Assembly (NCBI GenBank): GCA_004151065.3
Contig: NWUY0300004113.1
Location: 35,453-46,792 of the forward strand
DNA from: Larix sibirica
Lineage: Eukaryota > Streptophyta > Pinopsida > Pinales > Pinaceae
Reading direction: 5' to 3'
DNA length: 11,340 nucleotides
In this document: piece after piece, positions 1 through 6,924 of the stretch
Numbering within the stretch: position 1 is the stretch's first letter
Layout of the letters: every line of letters starts with the position of its first letter
The notes under the pieces: generated by a model
Told to the model about the DNA's origin: nothing
The model's input: only the letters and a program-made list of their open reading frames with translations
Database searches by the model: none
Translations under genes and position numbers: made by a program

Positions 1-34
1 AATGTAGAATTGTACTTTATAATTAATTATTCAA

Positions 35-1700
35 TCAAAACCCATTGAGTTTGTAAACCTCATTGATGTTGATAGTAGAGGTTTCAGCTGCATTGGCCAT
101 TTTTCTTTCGACTAGGGAACTGTAGCCTCCTTTGAAGGCAAGTTTGAGGTTGTTAGTTGTGGGCATGACGCCAAAGTCGGTGGACTACATATCCCATAAC
201 ATAACAAATTTTGTTAAGGAAAGTGTTTAAAACCCAAAAGAAAACACAACGAGTACAATTTTAAAATCTTAACGCTTACATATCTGCCCTTCACTTTAAT
301 GTAACACCCTGGGCCAAGTTTGTGTTGGCCAATATTCTCAAGTCTAGCCTGTGTGGGATTTGTTGTGTCTTTGAGCCTGTGAAAACGGTTAAGTACATGT
401 TTATGAAATTTAAAAATCTTGGACAAATGCAATATACAAATTATAATTTCAATGTTCGACACATAGTTTTATCTACCTTGGTGTTTCAGCCGCACTTGGA
501 GGCAAGGGCCCCTCTTTTCTCATCTTCTTCTCCTTGGAATCCTCTACTAGTGCAACCTACTCACATTCTGGAATTAGTCCAGGATGCTCATAACCTGACT
601 GCTGACCGATATTAGTGCGGTAATTGTCCCGCAAAGATTTCAAGTACTTCCTGGCCATGGTTTGGACCATCTTTTGGTTGAACACGGGACCAAACAATGT
701 GATCATGTGGTTCATCAACTCCTTCAAGTCATTGATATGATATTTATAACGTGTTCTAATGGTTGGTGCAAATAGGGCAAATGCCTTTTTATGCAAATGT
801 TGGCTGAACACATTATTGCCGACAATGAAATTAAAAAATATTATTAGATAGATTAAATGAATATACAAATATTATTATTTGTATAAATTCAACGTATTGC
901 AATGGAGCGAATGTAATTACCATGGAGTTTTAATCCCTTTACCAGATCCAAATCATGGTCCATCTGTAACTCAACTGGTAACTAACCAGTGCTCTTTACT
1001 ACCATGCCTGGCATCATGGAATTCACATTAGCATTTGATGTCTGAGGCGCAATAGTAGGCTAGAACCAATGTTGATCCTATGTGTAGTCAGGGTCATGGT
1101 TTTCCCCCCACCAACACTAGGTGTAGAATCAGGGGAAGGATTGACAATACCAAGAGTTGTTGCACCAGTAGCATGTGAATCGGGAGAAGGTGGTGAAACC
1201 ATAGCTACTCCTTTGCTACTCCCAACACCAGGTTCTACCCATATCATGAATTCCTAAGGAAGTAGATTTCACCAAGTCATATTCTTGGATTCTTTAAAAA
1301 AATATCATATTCTTTAAAATAAATAATGGAATAAAACTTTAAAAACTTACATTGTACTTCTCGATGCGGTCCATCAAGAATTTGGTTCTCCTTTCATTTT
1401 CAGGAGTATCTTCCACATACAATAATCCAACTAGTTCATCACCCATTTTTTTAACAATTATTTTGATAGCTACTAAAGGGTTATCAGCTCTTGAGATCTC
1501 CATATCAGCCTCATCGAGACAAGGTGTCGACATGGGAGCCTTCAAAAAATCATATCATATAAGTCCAATAATCAATGTAACAAGGATCTTCACGATGTGA
1601 TAAAAGAGAACAATATGGAATATAACAACAAAAATATAAATGGCTATATATATATATAATCTCACCATGCCATCATCGATGCCTTTCCCTTTCCCCCGAC
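35..1700 (-). pseudogene. Transposase-like exons 2-7 (plant En/Spm-type transposase-related)
   Basis: Exon 2 encodes a GRGKGKGIDDGM linker. Exon 3 encodes a conserved-looking block with IKIIVKKMGDELVGLLYVED. Exon 4 is Pro/Ser/Gly-rich and frameshifted near 1060-1066. Exon 5 holds the diagnostic stretch: LFGPVFNQKMV, ARKYL, LRDNYRTN, YEHPGLIPE, a TAG where a tryptophan is expected (559-557), then VALVEDSKEKKMRKEG. Exon 6 continues NPTQARLENIGQHKLGPG, and exon 7 ends EVYKLNGF-stop. The series of RD-YR, a YEHP-like motif, IP-E-W and a charged LV...RK-G tail is what I recall of the C-terminal region in plant En/Spm-related transposase-like proteins (Transposase_24 class). Only that region is recognisable, and no DDE catalytic core is visible. 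The family call is moderate; the exon structure is stronger than the name. Confidence 0.5.
1645..1658. repeat. Short TA microsatellite
   Basis: An uninterrupted run of seven TA dinucleotides lies inside intron 2 of the decayed SET/transposase-like gene, just beyond its splice donor. It is likely neutral. Confidence 0.85.
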
Positions 1701-1824
1701 CTTGTTAAGCATATATACAAACATGATTTGTTAAAAACATAAAGTATATATAACGAAAAATAATAAATAAACAATGTACTTGATTTTTAGTAAATAATGG
1801 GCATGATTGTTAAGACATACTTAC

Positions 1825-2390
1825 CTGATTCCTAGATCCCGTTCAAATGATAATTGAGCAACAACTCCTTGCCCATGTGTATTGATTTTATTGCACTGAC
1901 CACAACTTTAATATCCTCACCCTCAAAAAAACACAATTGGGAAATTTGTTTGTGCTTCCAGGATGAGTACTATTAATAAACCCACCAACATTTCCGTAGG
2001 ATTTGGGTCTTCCATCAATATATATGGAAGATCCTTTATGTTGATTGTTTTCTTTCCTTTCATTATAATTTGCACAAATCCCGTATATGCACATACTCTT
2101 TAGATATCTTGTCATCCTACCCCAATGCACGTAATCATACTTTTGACCAACATATTCCATCAGTTCCACTTCACTGTTATGTTCACACTGTCCAATGTAA
2201 AGAGCCCCAAACCGTGTAAAGTAGATGAAGCAATGCAATATGTTCTTCCATCAATAGTGAAATCGGTGTTTATTTCAGGAAGTGGGTTTGGTTCCCAATT
2301 ATTCAAAGAATGCCTATACATTAATGGAACTTCCTTGTCTTCGGCGGACTCATTGTCATAAGACAATGAGCCTCCTTCAGCAAGAAAGAC
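1825..2390 (-). pseudogene. SET-domain exon (histone-lysine methyltransferase-like), frameshifted
   Basis: In SET proteins this fold binds S-adenosylmethionine and methylates protein lysines. In order, the minus strand shows HGLGLF (GxG-type cofactor motif, about 2200-2215), VELMEYVG, YDYVHW, then YIDGRPKSYGN, GFINST, PNC and, at the end, IKSIHMGKELLLNY (like the family's G-E-E-L-x-x-x-Y). These lie in the right SET order. The sequence leaves frame once between the GLG block and VELMEYVG (2171-2190). It does so again in a run of seven T (1925-1931), one T too many after PNC-V-F. A TAG at 1834-1832 follows the last SET motif, and a consensus donor CAG|GTAAGT follows at 1825/1824. The usual N-H-S before the cysteine region reads N-S-T here, so activity of even the parent is uncertain. 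The upstream edge is not defined because an opposite-strand reading frame overlaps it. Confidence 0.72.
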
Positions 2391-2448
2391 ATTCATACAT
2401 TTTTTGAATTTTATTCTAAAAATTGCTACCTCTAGTTGGTCTCGATGN

Positions 2449-2980
2449 GTCAAGAAGGAAATAGGGAAGGAAAATTCGGCTATTGCAGGTCTTCTTGCAG
2501 TTGTAGAGGTTTTGAAGAGATTTGAAACTGTTTTTTCCAACCAAAATGAGTAGCTCTTCATTATGGGCACAATGTATAGGATGGCTCTATATCTTAAGCA
2601 GTGTAACAAAAGGGTCCGAGTTGTTGAAAAGGATGAAGTTTATTGTTCTCAAATTGATCCTTTCGAGTTTCCCTTGACATGTGTATTGCACACTGTAATG
2701 ATGAAAATTCTTAGAGAACGCAGACAACTTGTCAAATGCTTGTTATGAGTTATGAGTATGTGGGGCAGCTTCTTTGTGAAATACATGGATGGCCTCGTTA
2801 AAACAAAATGTCATTGGCCTTTTCCACTCAGATCAAGACTCTATGAAGGATGCCATAAAAAGCAGGAAGAACAACCCTGTCAACTGCATAGATGCTTATG
2901 GGCTTGCCTTTGGACCGTTATGGATATTGGGATCCTTTATAGTAGAGCTCCGTGACGATTCAAACGTCGGACTGAACTGA
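2449..2980 (+). pseudogene. Unrecognised decayed coding region, about 175 codons over several frames
   Basis: I do not recognise the product. Frame 1 reads VKKEIGKENSAIAGLLAVVE from 2449 and hits TAG at 2551-2553. It continues through MYRMALYLKQC and CSQIDPFEFP to about 2715. Coding sense then moves to another frame (NADNLSNACYE), moves again at a 7-bp tandem duplication (2743-2756) into EYVGQLLCEIHGWP, and returns by an apparent one-base loss near 2795. It finishes with NVIGLFHSDQDSMKDAI, NCIDAYGLAFGPLWILG and SFIVELRDDSN before TGA at 2978-2980. Each shift restores sensible codon content, and the bookkeeping adds up (net two-base loss, plus 7, minus 1). The start is undefined: the frame is open back to about 2362 but overlaps the SET exon on the other strand, and base 2448 is an N. 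It has the look of a conserved plant protein, function unknown. Confidence 0.5.
2743..2756. repeat. 7-bp tandem duplication (TTATGAG twice)
   Basis: TTATGAG occurs twice in direct succession (2743-2749, 2750-2756). Removing one copy joins NACYE to YVGQLLCEIHG in a single frame, so the duplication is itself a frameshift lesion in the surrounding plus-strand pseudogene. Confidence 0.85.
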
Positions 2981-3314
2981 ATTGCCTGTTTATAAATCGA
3001 TATGTGCACATGTTTTTTTATGTTTTGGACCCAAAGAAAGCTAAACATTGTAGGGTTTGTCATTTCCTAAATCCTAATCTAATAGGAGTTGCTGAGATAC
3101 TTCTTATTATTATGCCCTTAGCATAGAAATAAATTGTGTTAAGAGTGAAGGAAGTTGTAATAATTTTCTATCTCCCTAATTCACATACACGGTTTGGATT
3201 TCTTGTCTCACCCAGAAATCAAATACAGATTCCATATTATATAAATAGCCATAAGTGAAAATACAGGTAGTGCTGTAAATATTATTATTGCAAGCTTAGG
3301 CATGTTGTCATGTG
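2981..3314. other. Gene-free AT-rich spacer
   Basis: No coherent reading frame on either strand and no repeat I could recognise. It separates the plus-strand pseudogene stop from the stop of the small minus-strand ORF, so it would be 3' flanking sequence for both (tail-to-tail arrangement). Confidence 0.5.
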
Positions 3315-3506
3315 TTAGAAAAAAGAAGAAGGATCTGCATTATCCCCTTCTTGTAGCTCGCCAAGCTGCTTGCCAAACGAACCGGATTTGCCATCACGAT
3401 AGCTAATACGCACCTCAACATTCGAAGCCTGAAACACAAGATTGATTCCGCTGGCGCCGGTCTGGATATCCACTTGCCAAAGCTTCCTTTCTCCAGCGCT
3501 GCCCAT
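3315..3506 (-). CDS. Small undamaged ORF, 63 codons, unknown product or first exon
   Basis: This frame opens with MGSAGERKLWQVDIQ and runs without interruption to TAA at 3317-3315. The start codon sits in ACCATGG, a strong plant initiation context, preceded by a purine-rich leader of repeated GAGGA and GGAGGA. The codons are clearly GC-richer than the flanks (GGC, GCC, GTG, CAG), unlike the surrounding debris. Visible residues include a central INLVFQASNVEVRISYRDGK segment, which looks like beta strands, and an acidic tail ending DPSSFF. No transmembrane segment or signal peptide is apparent. I recognise no family. It may be the first exon of a longer gene whose remainder is missing, or a small protein gene. 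It lies downstream of the coiled-coil pseudogene on the same strand. Confidence 0.45.
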   Translation of the reverse strand: MGSAGERKLWQVDIQTGASGINLVFQASNVEVRISYRDGKSGSFGKQLGELQEGDNADPSSFF

Positions 3507-3860
3507 GGTCTTCCTCCTCCTTTCTCCTCTCTGTTCTTTACTTTTTTTGGCAAAAACATAGTAACTATATTCAACATAATATTGTAAAAAGAAAAATAAC
3601 TATATTCAGAAGAATACTGTAACATTTTGTAGATGTTAATTATAGCATGATTAAAATATCAATTAAAAATAGAATTTAAACAAAACATTGAATTCCAGTT
3701 CAAAATATACGTTTGTAAAAAAAAAAACTTAAAATATCTCCTATATATAAGGTATTACTATTGTTTCATGTTGAGTATGCTACTATAGCATAATCAAAAT
3801 ATCAAAGAAAAAAGGAACTTAAACAGAATCATAGTTCCAATCCATTGCATCCACTGTTTT
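3507..3860. repeat. AT-rich spacer with a diverged ~143-bp tandem duplication
   Basis: No gene seen. A stretch beginning TATAGCATGATTAAAATATC at 3641 recurs in diverged form at 3784, an offset of 143 bases; the resemblance continues through A-rich sequence into an ATTCCA/GTTCCA motif. A smaller pair, AACTATATTCA, occurs at 3563 and 3598. The block separates the small ORF's leader from the stop of the coiled-coil pseudogene. Confidence 0.5.
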
Positions 3861-5028
3861 TCAACCATAAAACTTATTCTCCAACTCAACTAGATGCTTG
3901 TTCTGGTTAGCCAACTCATGGAAAGGGGGTGATAGTACTCTGACGAAGTCCCTTCCATCTACTCTGTAATATGCCAGCTACCTGTGCTTGAATGTTTCCA
4001 TATCCAATGACGTTTTAGAAATTTGATCTCCTCCATAATTTGTGCCAAGATTATATTTTTGCATCTGAATCTCCATTAATCCAGTCTTTCCTGGTGAGGA
4101 CAAGATTCCCTCCCTCACAATCTTTTCATTCGTTTCATATAAGCCTCAGAGCACCTGGAACCCCATTTCGAGCGCCTCATCTCAAGTTCTCGTTCCTTCT
4201 GAATTGAAGTCAATAATATGGCCTCAAGCTCCATCACTCTCGCAGATGAATCGTCCAGCTTTCCTGTAAGATCAGATATATGTTCAGAAAATTATTTTGC
4301 TTTATCTTCGGTATCTGAATACCTCATTTCAATCAACTTTAGTTGTTCCTCGAGCTCCCTCACTGTTGCTAATGTTTCCTCCATCTTCACTCTGAGTTCA
4401 GATACCTGCTCATAAATTTTTTTTGCTTGAGTTTTAGTCTCATTACACCTTGTTTCTGCCAACCTTAGCTGTTCTTTGAGGTCACAGATCCTTTGCTCTT
4501 CCATTTTTAGTAGTGATTCCAATTCTGCTAACTTATTTGCAGTGTCCTCGTGCTTACTATGAGAAACAACGATTAAATATTCAAGCTCAAAGTTTATTTT
4601 CCTTGAGGTACTAGCGTGTAACTAGTGTTTGAGGAGCTATCTTGAATGGACTTCAAATTCTGCTCCATCGCTTCGTTCCTGGACGAAGCTCGCTCTAATG
4701 AAGATGTAAAAGCACTGATCTTATCTTCAGAGACTTTGAACTCGTTTTGTAAATGTGCATTCGACTCCTCGAGTTGAGATATTTAATCGTTAAGCTGTGC
4801 CATATTAGTTTCAACATCTGCTGATGTGCTCTCCAGCTTCCCTCTTAGTTCAGATGCTTGTTCAGAAAATTGTTTTGCTTCAGTTTCAATCTCAATGCAC
4901 CTTGTTTCTGCCAAATTCAGTTGTTCTTTGAGCTCAGAGCTCATTTGCTTTTCCATTTCCAATAGTGATTCCATTTCTGTGAACTTATTTGCAGTTTCCT
5001 CGTGCTTACCATGAGAAACTTGCCGCTT
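3861..5028 (-). pseudogene. Coiled-coil protein pseudogene with repeated internal modules
   Basis: Reading down the minus strand from about 5028, the translation is heptad-rich and charged throughout. It opens VSHGKHEETANKF, MESLLEMEKQ and LKEQLNLAETRC, then AKQFSEQASELRGKLES. After a TAA at 4785-4783 the same frame continues ISQLEESNAHLQNEFKVSED to about 4606. A frameshift near 4600-4625 leads to a second module with VSHSKHEDTANKL, LKEQLRLAETRC and EQVSELRVKMEE. A TAA at 4294-4292 interrupts a third partial module (FSEHISDLTGKLDD). After another shift near 4142 come GKTGLMEIQMQKYNLG, METFKHR, a TAG at 3980-3978, YYRVDGRDFVRVLSPPFHE, ANQNKHLVELENKFYG and TGA at 3863-3861. It resembles long plant structural or motor-like coiled-coil proteins; I cannot assign a family. 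The N-terminal part is missing. Confidence 0.72.
4551..5019 (-). repeat. Internal duplication in the coiled-coil gene (offset about 452 bp)
   Basis: On the plus strand TGCTTACTATGAGAAAC (4551) recurs as TGCTTACCATGAGAAAC (5003). The following codons match module for module: KHEDTANKL against KHEETANKF, and LKEQLRLAETRC against LKEQLNLAETRC. The offset is 452 bases, not a multiple of three, in line with the frameshift inferred between the modules. Confidence 0.75.
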
Positions 5029-5149
5029 TGCGCTGGACGTGGGGGAAGAGGTTGGGAATACCCAGGATTCAGTTCTGCACTGCTGGGGTTTTTGGCACCT
5101 CCGTCTATTACTCCCTCTGGACTCATCTGCCTCACACAAAAACCCCCAC
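5029..5149. other. GC-rich block of unknown origin between two gene fragments
   Basis: This short stretch is distinctly richer in G and C than its surroundings. It begins where similarity between the two coiled-coil modules ends and stops where DnaJ similarity begins. On the minus strand one frame reads MSPEGVIDGGAKNPSS and PGYSQPLPPRPAQSGKF, which could be a short exon of an unrelated gene. I cannot identify it, and no clear splice sites flank it. Confidence 0.4.
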
Positions 5150-5432
5150 GTATGAGGTACTTAGTGATCCTGAGAAAAGAGAGATTTATGACCAGTATGG
5201 AGAGGAAGAGAGATTTATGACCAGTATGGAGAGGATGCACTTAAAGAAGGGATTGGTGCTGGGTGGCAGTCACGATCCATTTGATAACGTTACCGTTTAT
5301 TTATTTTCCCGTCAAGATAACGTAACTGCTGACGTTTTGCAGGAGTAGGACAGGGGCATCTCCTCATAGGCCGTCGACAACGATGGCTTAAGAGGATCTG
5401 ACCCCTTAAAATACGCCTTAACAAGTTTGTAT
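5150..5432 (+). pseudogene. DnaJ A-type (Hsp40 type I) co-chaperone pseudogene fragment
   Basis: Intact family members stimulate Hsp70 ATPase through an N-terminal J domain followed by a Gly/Phe linker, zinc-finger and C-terminal substrate-binding domains. The window keeps only the end of the J domain (YEVLSDPEKREIYDQYGE from 5151) and the linker start (GEDALKEGIGAG in a shifted frame, then GGSHDPFD at 5262-5285). After about 60 unrelated bases it resumes with GRRQR (5369-5383), GED-like codons and PLK-x-x-L-x-x-LY (to about 5432), matching the opening of C-terminal domain I in plant J2/J3-like proteins. The HPD-bearing part of the J domain and the rest of the protein are missing. A 29-bp duplication and further indels break the frame. 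The 5286-5340 gap ends TTTTGCAG and may be an intron remnant, though short for one. Confidence 0.8.
5177..5235. repeat. 29-bp tandem duplication inside the DnaJ fragment
   Basis: Bases 5177-5206 are repeated exactly at 5206-5235, a 30-base match at a 29-base offset. It duplicates the REIYDQYGE codons and shifts the frame, since 29 is not divisible by three. Confidence 0.92.
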
Positions 5433-5799
5433 AGTATATGGAAAATGTATAAACACATGTTTGTCTTTTTATTAGCATATATATTTTTAATTAATAAGAA
5501 TATATGAATATAAGTTTCTTTAATATACATTTTTTTTTGGGGAGGCGTGATCCCAGAGGAAAAAAATCATTTCTTTTGCGTGGGGGCCAGGAAAGAAAAC
5601 CAACAATGAAGCATAATGGTTAGCTATCTATCACGCCATGGAAATAGTCTCAACTCTCAATATTAACAGACTCAAGGTTTTTGGACACGTCATCCAAAAA
5701 ATGAGGTCAGTAATCCTTAAAGGTGTTTCTAGATGCAACATAATGCACATGCGAATCAATCCTATAAGTAATCTACCTGAGATGTCCTACTTTCATATC
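5433..5799. other. Spacer without an assignable gene
   Basis: An AT-rich segment (5433-5530) leads into a T-run and a short GC-rich patch (5541-5600). A 61-codon ORF at 5638-5823 (plus) has no recognisable motif and no continuity with the better-supported frame downstream. I see no promoter or RNA gene. Confidence 0.4.
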
Positions 5800-6669
5800 C
5801 TTAGGGAAACAACAAGCAAGTGAATGATTTTTCCAACCAAGGAGTCAGTCTTCCCCTTGGAATTGTGAAGTATAGTGACGACGGGGAAATTAAAGAACAT
5901 TCCCTAAGCTCTTCGATCGAGAGGGGTGGATGAAAGGGTTAATGGGATTGAGCACCAATGGTTTAAAGCCGTCCAACATGGATGCGTGGGTCTTCACATG
6001 ACTCTACCCTCGCATGTCGCAACGCTGGTAGCAAACATGCTCCAACATTTATTGAAACCCATGAAACCTTCTTCCTTCGCGGTCTTAACTCAGACATTGT
6101 GTCGATCCCTTCTAGTGACTTTGAGTCTTTTGCGAAAAATATGCCTCTGTGGTTTCGGGGAAGTTTTGAATGTATTTCCTTCTCGGCCTACAAGGATCAA
6201 TCGGTTCGTTTCCATAGTCGAGTGCCAAGCTTTAGTTCCCAATTTGTTCCCTCGGTTCCTTCGTTTGGGATTTAGGCAGACTTAGTTCATTCTCAGACCT
6301 CGGCACACAGTTTAATGGCTAGTTTAGTAGACGGGATGGCTTTCTTAAAAGCCAGCGTGGCGGATTTTAAACAAAACTTACGCAAGGTGTAAGGCAGTTT
6401 GCATGGGTATTAAATCTCAAAGGGAGTCGACAGATGACATGAGGTGCATCTCTTAGCAAATTTCCTGTCAGGATTCACACATCGACGAACTGGAATGTAA
6501 CATGTTCAAGCTTATGGGGCCTGTGGATGTGATAAAGGAGGAAGTCTTGAAGATGGCTAGGCTGTCTCAATGTAGTCACTACCAATAATACCCCTCTGTG
6601 GATATGCAGCTAATGGAGGAAGCATCAGTTCAACAACCGCTATATGGGAAGAAAGGCTCCGGGAATTAG
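5800..6669 (+). pseudogene. Unrecognised decayed coding region with retroelement-like 3' tail
   Basis: Coding sense runs in the plus direction with several lesions. It reads NDFSNQGVSLPLGIVKYSDD and EIKEHSLSSSIERG (5823 onward), shifts to VDERVNGIEHQWFKAVQHG, then returns to SSHDSTLACRNAGSKHAPTF, FESFAKNMPLWFRGSFECIS and a TAG at 6273-6275. The same frame goes on HSLMASLVDGMAFLKASVAD and FKQNLRKV. After a further shift it reads MGIKSQREST, a TAG at 6454-6456, SHIDELECNMFKLMGPVDV, EEVLKMARL, a TAA at 6586-6588, and QLMEEASVQQPLYGKKGSGN with a final TAG at 6667-6669. The C-terminal half is charged and helical, perhaps a coiled coil. A gag-like or LINE ORF1-like protein is possible given the tail, but I recognise no family motif such as a zinc knuckle. 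Confidence 0.48.
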
Positions 6670-6924
6670 TTGGGTTGGTTCACTTTTCATGTCTGAATGT
6701 TTTTTTGCATTTTGTTAAACTTCCAGTTTGTAAGGGTATATCCCAGTACTGTAATTACGAACACTAGACAACAATTCATGAATTACTATAGAGCCAAGCC
6801 GGCCATATTTTTGATTTCAACTGTGAAAAATCTCTCTGTATTTAGGCTCTCTCTTTTGTAATGTATGACTGTGCACAACCTTTTTTAATATAAACCCTTT
6901 ACCCTATTCCTGTTAAAAAAGATT
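6670..6924 (+). other. Probable 3' untranslated tail ending in an A-run
   Basis: No reading frame follows the TAG at 6669. The segment has T-rich and CTCTCTCTTTTGTAATG stretches, then TTTTTTAATATAAACCC and a short A-run at about 6915-6920. That order (T-rich 3' UTR, AATATAAA as a polyadenylation-like signal, A-run) is typical of a retrotransposed transcript or LINE 3' end on the plus strand. The A-run directly precedes the LINE fragment on the other strand. Confidence 0.4.

Larger units (their letters stand above)
35..2390 (-). pseudogene. Decayed multi-exon gene: SET domain joined to a transposase-like C-terminal region
   Basis: I assembled this by splicing by eye on the minus strand. Exons are about 2390-1825, 1700-1666, 1539-1351, 1253-921, 803-477, 376-280 and 184-35, the last ending in TGA at 37-35. 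Introns are 124, 126, 97, 117, 100 and 95 bp. Donors are GTAAGT, GTGAGA, GTAAGT, GTAATT, GTAGAT and GTAAGC; every acceptor ends in AG. Phase is preserved across introns 1, 2, 3, 5 and 6 (phases 1, 0, 0, 2, 0); intron 4 needs one extra indel. Damage includes frameshifts near 2171-2190, at 1925-1931 and near 1060-1066, and TAG stops at 1834-1832, 984-982 and 559-557. The role of an intact parent is unknown; a chromatin-modifying module on a transposon-encoded protein is an inference. The alternative is two neighbouring gene relics, the SET gene ending at the TAG just before the first donor. Confidence 0.6.

Noticed and set aside
322-615. 97-codon plus-strand ORF near the left end
   Set aside because: It is antisense to the spliced exons 376-280 and 803-477, whose minus-strand reading makes sense; no motif is visible in the plus frame.
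1352-1600. 82-codon plus-strand ORF
   Set aside because: Shadow of exon 1539-1351, which has proper splice sites and a better translation on the minus strand.
2125-2361. 78-codon plus-strand ORF
   Set aside because: Antisense to the SET motifs; it has no recognisable content.
4218-5014. Serine-rich plus-strand ORFs across the coiled-coil region
   Set aside because: Ser/Leu-rich frames opposite Glu/Lys/Gln-rich coiled-coil codons are a usual artefact of the complementary strand.
3861-5028. Coiled-coil pseudogene as a myosin heavy chain or LINE ORF1
   Set aside because: No motor-domain motif is present, and the C-terminal YYRVDGRDFVRVLSPPF block fits neither; the heptads alone cannot decide the family.
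5290-5530. Two overlapping minus-strand ORFs
   Set aside because: They run antisense to the DnaJ GRRQR and PLK segments and into AT-rich DNA, and show no domain.
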